From Haematobia irritans (lineage: Eukaryota; Arthropoda; Insecta; Diptera; Muscidae), in NCBI RefSeq assembly GCF_050003625.1, contig NC_134397.1:98316162-98380161 (forward strand): DNA of 64,000 bases, written 5' to 3'. This document shows, piece by piece, positions 38,495 to 53,208 of the stretch. Under the pieces are notes generated by a model. It did no database searches. It was not told the DNA's origin and worked only from the letters and a program-made list of their open reading frames with translations. The translations under genes and the position numbers were made by a program. Positions within the stretch are counted from its first letter, which is position 1, and the number at the start of each line of letters is the position of its first letter.

Positions 38495-38738
38495 ATGCGC
38501 TTTACAGACTATCAGTTTTTCCGGACTACAGTGCTCGTGTCGAACATATCCCATATATTGTGCACATTGTAAGTTAAGTCCGAAGGCATAATCGATACTG
38601 CTGCATATTTATGGGATTGATAGCACATTTACCGATTATTTAGTCATCGCCGACAAGGCGTATCGATCCGACACACTGTAAGATTCTTTACAAACACCGA
38701 CATTCCGTCCGGAATAACTGATAGTCTGTAAAGCGCAT
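38495..38738. mobile_element. 244-bp TIR element of unassigned superfamily
   Basis: Inverted ends ATGCGCTTTACAGACTATCA followed by GTT(T/A)TTCCGG, nearly perfect over about 30 bp. No clear TSD beyond the palindromic GCG. Interior CG-containing, no ORF. Inserted between RT blocks of LINE-b. Confidence 0.75.
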
Positions 38739-39208
38739 CAGGCGCAATAATCTACTATCAGATCGACAATCAAGTTTAGGAGCTCATCATAGGTGTACTA
38801 CAGCATTAGCGGATGTGGTTGAGGACATAAGAGAGAGTATAGACAATGGCGATATCACACTACTTAATCTGCTGGATCACTCAAGTCCTTCGACAGAAAC
38901 TGTCAGCATTTATGCACTTCTCGGCGTTCTATGCACGCCTAATAGCATCATATCTCAGTAGCAGATCGCAATATGTTCTGGTTGGTCGGAATAGATCTAT
39001 GTCACTGCCAGTTTTACAAGGTGTTCCATGAGGTTCTCTTTTGATCTTCAAATCTACCTAAGCAGTAGCCCCGAGGAGTTGAGATGTGTAGAGAGATTTA
39101 ATGAGGATTTGCGAGGAGTAAACTTATGGGCCCAGAGGAATGGCTTGTCCCAATGCGACGAAATCCAAGTGTCTGATAATCAAAAACCTGTCAATCGCCT
39201 GTAACTTA

Positions 39209-39654
39209 CTCCCACAAAAAAAATCTGATTCAATCACAAAAATGATAGTATCAATCACGGTTTTAATTGAGCATCAAAAAAATACTTGATTGATAAATTA
39301 ATTGATTTCATGAGCAAATTTCAATTATTTTTTTTATTTGATTGAATTAAATTTTTAATTGATGTTCATTCATTTGTTTTTTTTTTCATTCATTTCATTC
39401 ATGTAAAATTCAATAAATTTTTTTATTAAAAACGTAACTATTTTTAATCACTATACTATATTTCAATCACTTTCTATAACTATTTGTAAACCTTTTTAGT
39501 TTGATTCAATTAAAAAAATATCCATAATTTTGAACTGTCCTATTCTTCCGAGTTTTATTAAAAAGTTAATTGTATCAACTAATTGTTTAATTGAAAAAGT
39601 TTTCAACTTCAATCACCTTTTTAATTTGGAATATTTTGGTGATATTTTTTTGTG
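39209..39654 (-). mobile_element. E element copy 4, short deletion derivative
   Basis: 446 bp with both E ends in reverse orientation (CCCACAAAAAAAATCTGATT and GGTGATATTTTTTTGTG), flanked by TA (39207-39208, 39655-39656). Only the subterminal ATTGATT arrays remain; the interior is gone. Confidence 0.75.
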
Positions 39655-40102
39655 TACGTTCATATATGTAAATGATGAATGGTCAAACCATATAACCTTG
39701 GTCTGTGGTAGGACATTTGCCACTCTCCGAACTCTTTGGAAGACACCGAGATATCTACCACAGAGAATCAAATTTTCTTAGCGAAGACCTACTTAATTCC
39801 GGTATTGACGCATTTCTACATAGGATTATTACGGACAATGAACCTGATCATCTATTTAATAGATTACGCTTTAGTGCATCAAGTAGAACTAGTAATTTGA
39901 TCCAATTACGCCACAGACATGTTATATCGGTGTTTGAATTTCTCAAACATCATTTATCGTAAGCTAACACATGTTGCTCTCGAAGCAAAATCAGATATGT
40001 CAATATATGGGTAGAATCGTGGATATTAGTTGAATATTGTTGATAACCTATCAATTGTGTTGAGATGTTTCTGTTTGTTTGGTATACTCTGTTATTAGTG
40101 TG

Positions 40103-40562
40103 CAGAGAATGAAGCCGCCGAGTCGCGCCGCCGATTTCAGTCGCCGCCGACGATTTTTGACCAGTCGACGCCGCCGCCGAATATATCGACTCATCTCGAC
40201 TCAAATTTAGCCGCCAATTAATCAAAAATATCGATTTAAATCAGAAAAATGTATTACTAATTGTCGTATTTTATTCCAAAATTTTGAACCTTCCACCCAC
40301 AATCAATCTATTTCACACTGCTATAATAACTTTGCAAAAAAATTTGCTCAGAAAATTTGAAGTCAATGTAAATTTGATTGTAAGATTGGTTGTACAACTA
40401 ATCTCATTACCATTCGAATAACTTCAAATTGATTTTATAATGGATAATTGTCCACCGCCGAATGGACAAATCTATATCGGCTTAGCCGTCAAGCCGCCGC
40501 CGCCGGAGACAAAAATTTAGTGTCAGCCGCCGCCGACAAAAATGGGTCGGCTTCATTCTCTG
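40103..40562. mobile_element. hAT-type MITE 3, CCG-rich, 8-bp TSD
   Basis: 460 bp with perfect 15-bp inverted ends CAGAGAATGAAGCCG and an exact 8-bp duplication TTAGTGTG (40095-40102, 40563-40570). Both subterminal regions are rich in GCCGCCGCCG and TCGGCTTA-type words, strikingly GC-rich against the AT-rich surroundings. No ORF. Inserted in the BEL 5' LTR. Confidence 0.88.
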
Positions 40563-40813
40563 TTAGTGTGTTACTTATTTAGAGTTTAATGCATGGGATT
40601 TCCAGAGTAGAGATTAACATATGAATTTTATGACACCCACAAAGACAAAATCACTTGAGAAGAGATCAATGTTATCTATAATGGGTTTCTATTTGTATAT
40701 GAGTTAGGAGATAAGTCGTTGTGAGGATAGGTTAAGAAATATTTTGAAAGATAGCATGTAAGAATGAAACACGAGAAGAGCAAACCAGTAGAAATAGATC
40801 GAAGAGACGAGCA

Positions 40814-42524
40814 CAAACAAGTATATATGGCCGTAAGTTCGGCCGGCCTGTACCCTCCATCATGGATTGCGTAGAAACTTCTTCTAAACACTGCCATCCA
40901 GAATTACTTAAGTTGCGGTAACGCTTGCCGATGGCAAGGTATCTTAAAACATCCTAACACCATCTTCTAAATTGTATGTAAGTCCATACGTGGTATATAT
41001 CAAATCAAAAAAGATCGATCCAATACAATAGTCAATAGTTTGACAAAGTAGACATAAAATTTTGACAAAATTTTCTACAGAAATAAAATTTTCACAAAAT
41101 TTTCTATAGAAATAAAAATTTTGACAAAATTTTCTGTAGAAAGAAAATTTTGACAAAAATTTCTGCAGAAATAAAATTTTAACAAAATTTTCTATAGAAA
41201 TAAACTTTTGACAAAATTTTCTATAGAAATAAAATCTTGGTAGATTATTTTTGGCTCGAGTGGCAACCATGATTATGAACCGAATAAAATTTGAACAAAA
41301 TCTTCTATAGAAATACAATTTTGACAAAATTTTCTATAGAAATAAAATTTTGACAATGATGAAAATTTTATTATGAACCGAATAAAATTTTAACAAAATT
41401 TTCTCTAGAAATAAAATTTTGACAAAATTTTCTATAGAAATAAAATTTTGGTAGATTATTTTTGGCTCTAGTGGCAACCATGATTATGAACCGATATGGA
41501 CCAATTTTTGTATGATTGGACCAATTTTGGTATGGTTGTTAGTGACCATATACTAACACCACGTTCCTAATTTGAACCGGATCGGATGAATTTTGCTCCT
41601 CCAAGAGGCTCCGGAGGTCAAATCTGGAGAACGTTTTATATGGAGGCTATATATAATTATGAACCAATATGGACCAATTCTGCCACGGTTGTTAAAGATC
41701 ATATAATAACACCATGTTCCAAATTACAACCGGATTGGATGAAATTTGCTTCTCTTGGAGACTTCGCAAGCCAAATATGGGGATCGGTTTATAAGGGGGC
41801 TATATATAATTATGAACCGATGTGGACCAATTTTTGCATGGTTGTTAGAGACCATATACCAACATCATGTACCAAATTTCAGCCGGATCGGATGAAATTT
41901 TCTTCTCTTTGAGGCTCCGCAAGCCAAATCTGGGGATCGGTTTATATGGGGGCTATATATAATTATGGACCGATATGAAGCAATTTTTGCACGGTTGTTA
42001 GAGACCATATACCAACACCATGTACCGAATTTCAGCCGGATCGGATGAAATTTGCTTCTCTTTTAGGCTCCGCAAGCCAAATCTGGGGTTCGTTTATATG
42101 GGGGCTATATATAATTATGGACCGATGTGGACCAATTTTTGCATGGTTGTTAGAGACCATATACCAACACCATATACCAAATTTGAGCCGGATCGGATGA
42201 AATATGCTTCTGTTAGAGGCTCCACAAGCCAAATCTGAGGGTCCCTTTATATGGGGGCTATACGTAAAAGTGGACCGATATGGCCCATTTTCAATACCAT
42301 CCGACCTACATCGATAACAACTACTTGTGACAAGTTTCAAGTCGATAGTTTGTTTCGTTCGGAAGCTAGCGTGATTTCAACAGACGGACGGACGGACATG
42401 CTTAGATCGACTCAGAATTTCACCACGACCCAGAATACTTTATGGGGTCTTAGAGCAATATTTCGATGTGTTACAAACGGAATGACAAAGTTAATATACC
42501 CCCATCCTATGATGGAGGGTATAA
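40814..42524 (+). mobile_element. F1 element copy d
   Basis: 5' hairpin module (GGCCGTAAGTTCGGCCGGCC), a 29-bp repeat array (41040-41460, TTTCTATAGAAATAAAATTT core), about five to six 153-bp units and the 3' hairpin module ending 42524. In this copy the TA run before CTTTATGGGG is reduced to almost nothing (CAGAATACTTTATGG). Inserted in the BEL element near the LTR/gag boundary. Confidence 0.85.
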
Positions 42525-42539
42525 AAAAAAACGACGACA

Positions 42540-43610
42540 AGAAGTACTTGCAAAAACAGATTTAAGAGTAGAGGCATACCGCGAAGAATGAGGATCGAAT
42601 TTAATTATGTTGAATAAAGTATTAAAAGAAATGGAAAACAGGAAAATGAGGTCGCTCGAAAATGCGTTTAATGTGAATCTGGCCGCATTGAATTCTGTGA
42701 TGAAACAGGGACAGAACGTAAGAGATAAGTACTACTTACAAAAAAGTACGAACGATTGGAAGATCAGATGCGGATCCTCCGCATCTGATCTTCAAGGGAC
42801 ATTCATACGGAAATGGTAAAAGAAGGAGAGGTCAACGATTTTACGGAAGATCAATGGGAGCAAGCCGTGTCTGATTTGAACGAGGAGCAGGGGAAAATAA
42901 TGGAAAGAACTATGACATTAGAAGCAACGGAGAAAAAGTCCATCAAGTTGGAAAAAAAATAGGAATTCCGGAGTTCAGTGGACGTCTGGAGGATTGGAAT
43001 ACCTTCTATTGAGTGCATTGAAGGCATCAAAGCCATGAATTTGAAATTGGGAGATGCATATCCGATTTTAGCACATATCATTTTTAGAAAGTTGGATTTG
43101 GAAACACGCCTACAATATGAGCAGACAACGAAAAAATCGACTGAAATTCAAGAAATCGAGGATATACTGAAGCTCCTGAAACAATGATATCAAACGTTGA
43201 AATCAGTTTGGTCTTTGGAGGATGGGAGAAAATCAGAAAAGCTTTCAGGATTTGATAACATCAGTAAAAGACTACACAAACCAAGTAAAGTGCAGATATT
43301 GTAGAAAGCCGGGACATAAAACATTACAATGCAGGGAATAGTCCACTTTAACGGCTAAAAAAAAGAATAGAATGGGTCAACCAGAACGAGTTATGCAGTA
43401 ATTGCTTGAATCACAAAGCCTCAATAAGGCGTAGTAGCAAAATAAATTGCTATGCATGCAATGGGCGACACCACACTATTCTACATATCAATAAACCCGA
43501 AAGTACCAGAGATATCAGCGAAACGACTTTTGCAACAATGACTGAACGTCATCAAGTTTTAGTTGCAACAGCACAGATACGTGTAACATCCAATCAAAAT
43601 GAATTCATAT
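42540..43610 (+). pseudogene. BEL/Pao gag remnant with zinc knuckle
   Basis: Blocks with stops and shifts: MLNKVLKEMENRKMRSLENA (42607), DFTEDQWEQAVSDLNEE, a FSGRLEDWNTFY-type block (split by a stop), GIKAMNLKLGDAYPILAHII, KLDLETRLQYEQ, and a CX2CX4HX4C knuckle (CRYCRKPGHKTLQC, about 43290-43331), followed by NCYACNGRHHTILH. These are typical of BEL gag. Not functional as it stands. Confidence 0.75.
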
Positions 43611-44139
43611 GTTAACTTTAAGAGCGTTGATTGATCCCTACACGCAAACCTCATTAATCAGTGAGGAAGCCGTGCACATTCTGCAACTCCCAAAACTAAA
43701 AACTGATGTAACTCTACAAGGACTTGGGGGAGTAATAGTCGGTGAAGCGAAATCTAAAGTCAAAATTGATGTCAAACCCCGGTTCAAGAGTGACTATGTC
43801 TTGAACATAGAAGCAGTCGTGCTTCCTAAACTGGTTTCCGTACAACAAGATCCCACGTGTGAGTACGATATAGATAATTGGGATAACATTACTCTTGCAG
43901 ATGCAGACTTTGCGTCACCAGACAAAATAGATGTGTTGATTGGGAGTGACGTCTACCATGAAATTGTTCATCAAGGTATTCTTAAAAAAGATAAACTGCT
44001 AGCGCAGGAAACAAAGCTAGGATGGATATTATCTGGGTCCATTTCTGTAAACGACCCGAGTGATGACAAAATTGTAGCTACCACTACGATAAAAAGAGAT
44101 AAAAAATTGAAGGTATTACAGAAAACGAAAACGTGGTAA
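43609..44139 (+). pseudogene. BEL/Pao aspartic protease domain, active site altered
   Basis: Open frame with the family order: LRALIDPYTQTSLISEEA, GLGGVIVGEAKSKV, DVLIGSDVYHEIV and KLGWILSGSI. The active-site turn expected as D-[SP]-G-[ST] reads Asp-Pro-Tyr-Thr (Asp 43633-43635, Tyr TAC 43639-43641), so the essential glycine is lost. The start at 43609 is only the first ATG; in the parent element the domain is part of a polyprotein. No RT follows. Confidence 0.8.
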
Positions 44140-44231
44140 AGGACAACGTTTGTGTGGAGAACTACGCATCAACTAAAACGAATGGCCAGCACTTTGTAAG
44201 ACTTTTTTCAAGAATCACATTAAATGGGAAG

Positions 44232-44515
44232 GCACAAATCAACGAGCAAGGACACGATTCCTGAATATAAGGAAGAAGTGATGCAACAACACTGAACTCA
44301 AAGAAGAATACGATCGTTTTATATATGACACATCTTTCACACTACTTACCCTAAACGGTTCTTAGAGGAAGGCTCAAATCAACGAGCAAGGACACAAGTC
44401 CTGAATATAAGGAAGAAGTGATGCAACAACACTGAACTCAAAGAAGAATACGATCCTTTTATAGATGACACATCTTTCACACCACTTACCCTAAACGGTT
44501 CTAAGAAGACGATGC
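44232..44515. repeat. Two-copy tandem duplication, 140-bp unit, in BEL interior
   Basis: AAATCAACGAGCAAGGACAC recurs at 140-bp spacing (44237 and 44377), each followed by CTGAATATAAGGAAGAAGTG and CACTTACCCTAAACGG-type blocks with few differences. Just upstream of the 3' LTR. Confidence 0.85.
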
Positions 44516-44540
44516 ACATTCCACTTTGGGCCGCGCAGAA

Positions 44541-44810
44541 TGTTTGAATTTCTCAAACATCATTTATCGTAAGCAATCACATGTTGCTCTCGAAGGAAAA
44601 TCAGAATTTTATGACACACACAAAGACAAAATCACTTGAGAAGAGATCAATATTATCTATAATGGGTTTCTATTTGTATATGAGTTAGGAGATAAGTTGT
44701 TGTGAGGATAGGTTACGAAATATTTTGTAAGATAGCATGTAAGAATGAAAAATTTAAAATAAATTGAGTGTGTTCATCAACCTCTAGCAAAGCGGAGGCA
44801 TTTTTATTCA
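44541..44810. repeat. 3' LTR of the BEL/Pao element
   Basis: Matches the 5' LTR start (39931-39998) and its segment around 40623-40765, with the middle deleted. Ends ATTTTTATTCA before the ATCGG target duplication. Confidence 0.8.
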
Positions 44811-45370
44811 ATCGGAGTGGCAATTCTTCATCCATGCGGTTCGACTCTGGAACACGTTACCATTAAATATAAAAACAATTAGAAGCAGAGAACAATTCAG
44901 CAGCAAACTTTTTATCTATTTTCTTCAATATTGCCGTCTTCTATAATAAGTAAACTACACTATCTATTCGCTTCTTTTTATTGTATTATTATAATTATAT
45001 TTATTTATTTCAATCTATTGGGCTATGCCATTACATATCTATGGAGTATGTATACTTAAATCTAAAGTAGTATTTTCAAAGAGGTTTTTCTTGTATTTTA
45101 ATTAGCAAAAATTCATATCATCTCTAGAAACGTTTTATCAATTGACCCTGTTTAATTTAACATTCAATTATGATATTTTATTTGTGCTTTTTATTTCGTA
45201 ACAAAAAATTATTTCTTTTCTAATTATTTCTCGTTTTAGTTTAATTACTGCTACTACATTTTGTTATAATATAAATCTGTTTTCTCACAAGCAAATGTCT
45301 GTACTGTAAATTATAAGACCTTGTGTCTTGATGTGGAGGGACCAAGCTCAATAAATTCAATTTGAGCATG

Positions 45371-48989
<3,619 letters not shown>

Positions 48990-50112
48990 TATTTAACATG
49001 AAATATTCCTCAACTAACACTAAATGTTTGGGACACATATCTTGATATGTTAGAATATACATATTATGTTTGGGGCATGAATGTTTCATAAAAATAATAT
49101 GTGTGAATGTAAACATATATAAATTTACAAATTTCGAGTAAACGTATATATGCTGTGATATTTTATTCAGAGAACGACAGTGAGAGAGAGTATAGAGAAA
49201 GAAATAGAGATGGAAACCGGGAAGGTTGACCAAAGATATCAACATAACACAGCGAGAGAATCAAAAGAGAGCAATTTCTGTGAAACCGCTTGTATGTTGT
49301 TTCGGAAAATTGTTTTACGATAAGGCCAAAAATTTGATATGCTTAAGTCTAAATATTATTTAATTTGAATATTAGAATGAGTATTCGGAGTAAAGAGAAT
49401 AGACATTCCGAACCAAGAGAATAGACATTTGAATACAAAAAACAGCATGTGTTTTCGCCTTTTGGCATTATGTAGATTCGGAACCAAGATAATAGACATT
49501 GGAAAGAAACAGCATGTGTTTTCGCCTTTTGGCATTATGGGCACAATTTTTTTCTTGGTTCGTTAAAAGAAATCGGAATGTACGAGGAGTAAACCAAAAT
49601 ATTCAGGCAAAGGAAATTAAAAAAACGGAGGAAAATATACAAAAATTACAAAGGGATCTTCATAAAAAATGAATGAAAGGCAAAACATAATTTTAGAGCG
49701 ATAATGCCAACTTAATACCAGCCTTAAAGGTAAAAATGAAATTAAGTACATAACACGATAAGTTTTAAATGCATTTAAAATTGTGTTAAATGCTAGTAAA
49801 AAAACTTTTCACGCCTAAATAAATTTATGTGTATATTATAAAATTATTTATATATGTTTATACTCGACTCCACGTTCTTCTTTTTTTAGAGTTTTTGAAT
49901 TCCTTCCAAAATTTCAAACTTTTATACCAGTTTTTTGTTACAAAATTGTTATTTTTGCAGTAAAAAATAACATTTTATCCAAAAGCTCAGTCCATTTCGT
50001 TTATATCAAGCACTGTTTCTGACTGTAAATCTTTAATAACCCACATTTCGAAGATTCATTATAAAAATTTTATATAGTATAAATATAAATGTGTAAATTA
50101 AAAAAAGAATGG

Positions 50113-50192
50113 TGTTCGGCCGGAGCAGGGATTGAACCCACGACCCTTTGCATGCAAGGCAGACATGCTAACCACTGCTCCACGTGGCCAAC
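50113..50192 (-). other. tRNA-like module, type X (in D6)
   Basis: Minus strand: CCACGTGGAGCAGTGGTTAG (A-box), GCCTTGCATGCAAAGGGTCG and GGGTTCAATCCCTGC (B-box). Strong cloverleaf-like spacing, anticodon region like tRNA-Ala(TGC), but embedded in a multicopy element. Confidence 0.65.
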
Positions 50193-50302
50193 AAATGTAT
50201 GTTTCTGTTAAATAATGTTATGTTTGCATGGGCTCGTGGGCGCTGCAAACTATGCTATATAAATGTAACTTATAACGATAATTGTCTACTGGTGACTATA
50301 AT

Positions 50303-50376
50303 AGCTACGTAGCCCAGTGGATAGTGTGTTGGCTGACAAATTGCATGGTTCCCGGTTCGATTTTCCGTCCAGGCGA
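50303..50376 (+). other. tRNA-like module, type Y (in D6)
   Basis: TACGTAGCCCAGTGGATAG (A-box), GTTGGCTGACAAATTGC and CCGGTTCGATTTTCCGTCC (B-box). Divergent from type X, 110 bp away. Confidence 0.65.
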
Positions 50377-50600
50377 ATGTTAAATTTATAAAATTGAATA
50401 ATTTCTTCAAAATTATTTGTATTACAGAAAAAGGTGCTAAGAACTAAAAAATTTCGTGGAAGTGAAAATTATATGTGGGAATGAGCACAATCTTCTTTGG
50501 GGAAAATTCTTCCAAGCATATAATATTTTTGGGCTCAAAATGCTTCCAAACATATAATATGTTCACATAAAACAAACATATTAATGTTTCGGCAGTATCA

Positions 50601-53095
50601 CATTTTCAAAGCAAAAGTAGTGTGCAGATCTGAAACATCAGACGTCATGGAATATATATTTATTGTGATTCAGGGTGCTACGGGGAAGATGTTAATAGGA
50701 TGTGTATATCGGCCAAACTGTAGAGTCGATTATGAACCACTTTTGTTGAAATTGGAGCAGATCGGTGTGCTCTATAAAGATGTCCTTATAACTGGATATT
50801 TTAACTGTAACCTTTTGGTAGACAAGAGTCTTATTTCAAGTATGGAATCATTAAACATGGCGCCAGTCAATAAGACTATTCCAACGCACTTCTCATCCAC
50901 TGTAAATACTCTCCTTGATGTTTTCTGGGTCAGTGACTTGAATGACGTGTTAAAATACGATCAACTATGTGGCTCAGCATTTTCCAAACACGACATTATA
51001 TTCCTAGCATACAACTGGCATTCCCAATTCAGACAAGAACATTCTGAGACATTTACATATAGAGATTTTAAGAATATTGACAACACGCGCTTGGAATTTC
51101 ATTAATAAACTGGTACAGTATTTATTCATTTGTAACTGTTGACGAAAAATTACACTTCCTTAATACAAACCTAAAATTGCTATACGATAAACACGTGAAA
51201 CTGAAGTGTAAACGAATTAAACACGAATCAAAACCATGGATCAACTCTGAGACTATAACATTAATATCACGTCGTAACCATAAATACAAACTGTGGAAGC
51301 GATATAAACTACCTGAACTTTACGAAAGCTTTAAAGCTGTGCGGCGTGCAGTTGTTTCCAAAATACAGAATGATAAAAGAACTTACTATGAACATAAATT
51401 TCATAATGCTATTACAAGTAAATAAAAGTGGAATGAAATTAATAAAATTGGTGTACTGAAACAAGCGAAGCAGGATGTTAACATAAATCTGGATACTCTG
51501 AATGCACAATTTGTTAGTCCCTTGATGACTAACGCTGATCAAGAGATAATGTCAATTACAAACAATAATTTTGAGTCCGAATTTGGTTTTAAAACTGTAA
51601 CACAAGTTGAAGTTTACAACAGCTGTATGTCAATTAAATCCAACTCGGTTGGCTGTGATGAAATTGATCCCAAATTCATCAAGATTATTCTACCATACAC
51701 TCTGCAATATATCACTCATATCTATAACTGCATTATTATGACCAGCACCTTCCCCGTGGCATGGAAAACTGCAAAAATTATTCCTATACCAAAAGGTAAT
51801 GCCGAATTTCGTCCAATTGCGATACTATCATATCTATCCAAAGTACTAGAGAAAATTCTTCATATTCAAATCCAAAACTACCTGAATGAGAAAAACCTTC
51901 TAACCACACGACAGTCTGGATTTAGGCCTGGTCACAGCTGTCTCACTGCTCTTACTGATGTCGTGGAAACATTACGGTCTGCTCTTGACAATGGTGATAT
52001 AGCTTTTCTCATACTCCTTGATCACTCAAAAGCCTTTGACAGTGTCCTGCATCCAATACTATGTAATAAACTGAGATATAACTTTAACTTTGATTCGACC
52101 GCTGTGCGCCTAATATCATCATACCTCACAATGCGATCACAGTTTACAATCAACGGAATATACAACTCCTCCTTACTGCCACTTAATAGAAGGGTTCCTC
52201 AAGGATCAATTCTTGGCCCTCTTCTATACTCCATTTATTCCAATGATTTGCCTGATCAAGTGAAATTTTCGAATATTCAAATGTATGCTGATGACGTACA
52301 ATTATATTCATCATGCCACCTGGATTCTATAGAAACCTGTGTGTCTAATATCAATCAAGATCTTTCTAGAATTCAGTATTGGGCTTCAAATAACGGTTTA
52401 CTGCTTAATCCAAGCAAATCAAAAGCAATAATTATCCGTAATAAATCTGTTGAAGTTGGAACCAACATACAACTATTATTGGGAACGTCACTCCTAGAAG
52501 TTGTTGACAAAGCAAAGAACCTTGGAGTTATTTTCAACAAAAATCTTAACTGGTTTGATCATATAACTGCTAATTGTGGAAAATTATACTCTATGATTCG
52601 TAATTTGTGGACAACCCAACAGTATACACCTCTGAATATTAGGCTACTTCTTGTTAAAAGCTATATTCTTCCTACATTGTTTTATGCCGCTGAGATTTTT
52701 GCGGGCTGTAATGCTTCGGACTACAGAAAACTGCAAACAACATTTAACAATGCTATACGATATGTGTATGCTTTGAGAAAATTTGACAGAGTCTCTCATC
52801 TTTCGCCGAATGTCCTGAAGTTGCCTCTTGAAAAATATCTAATGTATAGTCGCTGATGTTTTTACATAAAATAATAAGCACATGCAAGCCAACATACTTA
52901 TACAATAAACTGAATTTTGCCAGATCTTCTCGGGGTAGAACTATTATACAACTAAGCCATCGTCGTAGTTTATCTGAAAAACATTTCCTGATACGAACTA
53001 TTCGTCTCTGGAACCAACTCCCAAATCACATTCAAATCATAAGAAACAATCATAGATTCAAGACAAATGTCATTAAATTCTATAGCGAATCCTGA
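50601..53095 (+). pseudogene. LINE2 ORF2: partial endonuclease and reverse transcriptase
   Basis: The endonuclease half (frame to 51105) has ITGYFNCNLL, where the catalytic Asp of GDFN is Tyr (TAT 50797-50799), and FSKHDIIFL. The frame shifts near 51105. The RT frame (51177-52856) has an internal TAA at 51423-51425 and then KIIPIPKGNAEFRPIAILSY, SGFRPGHSCLTALTDV, LILLDHSKAFDSV, RVPQGSILGPLLYSIY, an intact YADDVQLYSS and KNLGVIFNKNLNW. A second shift at about 52853 leads to MFLHKIIS and the C-terminus IIQLSHRRSL, TIRLWNQLPNHI. The RT core looks sound, but the ORF as a whole is broken. Confidence 0.88.
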
Positions 53096-53208
53096 TGCTA
53101 TCTACTAACAGAGTTCTCTTTTTCTCAGGGAATACATATAAAAACTTATTTAAATTATTTATACATACATATATTTGTTTTTTTTTTATTCTTTAAAATT
53201 TTTAGTTT

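Larger units (their letters stand above)
37069..39930 (+). pseudogene. LINE-b ORF2 (reverse transcriptase), heavily broken
   Basis: Recognisable blocks: LILTGIFRNIDYS (linker), SRQTWSTLKYIGIGKC, SVKSNAVGVDNIDPRFIKIL (RT start), SDSWEIAKVIQIPKKNS, NNLLSDRQSSLG, VVEDIRESIDNGDITLLNLL, NGLSQCDEIQ and LIQLRHRHVIS. These align with the better-preserved LINE2 at 50601-53095 (SIKSNSVGCDEIDPKFIKII, WKTAKIIPIPKGN, VVETLRSALDNGDIAFLILL). The segment with the YADD active site is missing, and several frameshifts and stops are present. Confidence 0.8.
39931..44810 (+). mobile_element. BEL/Pao LTR retrotransposon, internally deleted, 5-bp TSD
   Basis: Starts TGTTTGAATTTCTCAAACAT and ends ATTTTTATTCA, flanked by an exact ATCGG duplication (39926-39930, 44811-44815) inside LINE-b. 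TG...CA ends and 5-bp TSD fit BEL/Pao. The 5' LTR contains a hAT MITE and is cut by F1-d at about 40814. The 3' LTR is 44541-44810 with an internal deletion relative to the 5' LTR. Only part of gag and the protease survive; RT, RNase H and integrase are absent. Confidence 0.85.
37045..45370 (+). mobile_element. LINE-b: decayed CR1/Jockey-group LINE with several insertions
   Basis: Blocks of one RT-bearing LINE appear in order: endonuclease-RT linker (37075-37450), RT start (37590-37760), more RT (38363-38494 and 38739-39205), the post-RT region (39657-39925) and the C-terminus (44816-44930). Between them lie a solo LTR, a 244-bp TIR element, an E derivative and a BEL/Pao element. The 3' UTR runs to about 45370 with AAGACCTTGTGTCTTGATG, a hairpin-like word typical of such LINE ends. 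A poly-A stretch at 45450 may be its tail. Confidence 0.8.
49000..50600 (-). mobile_element. D6 element, long form
   Basis: Reads as D1 in reverse (GTTTGGGACACATATCTTG, CATTTGAATACAAAAAACAGC), then the middle segment absent from D1, with a type X module on the minus strand (50113-50192), a spacer of about 110 bp and a type Y module on the plus strand (50303-50376). It then returns to D end sequence (GTTTCGGCAGTATC) and is cut at 50600 by LINE2. Neither terminus is intact. Confidence 0.75.
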
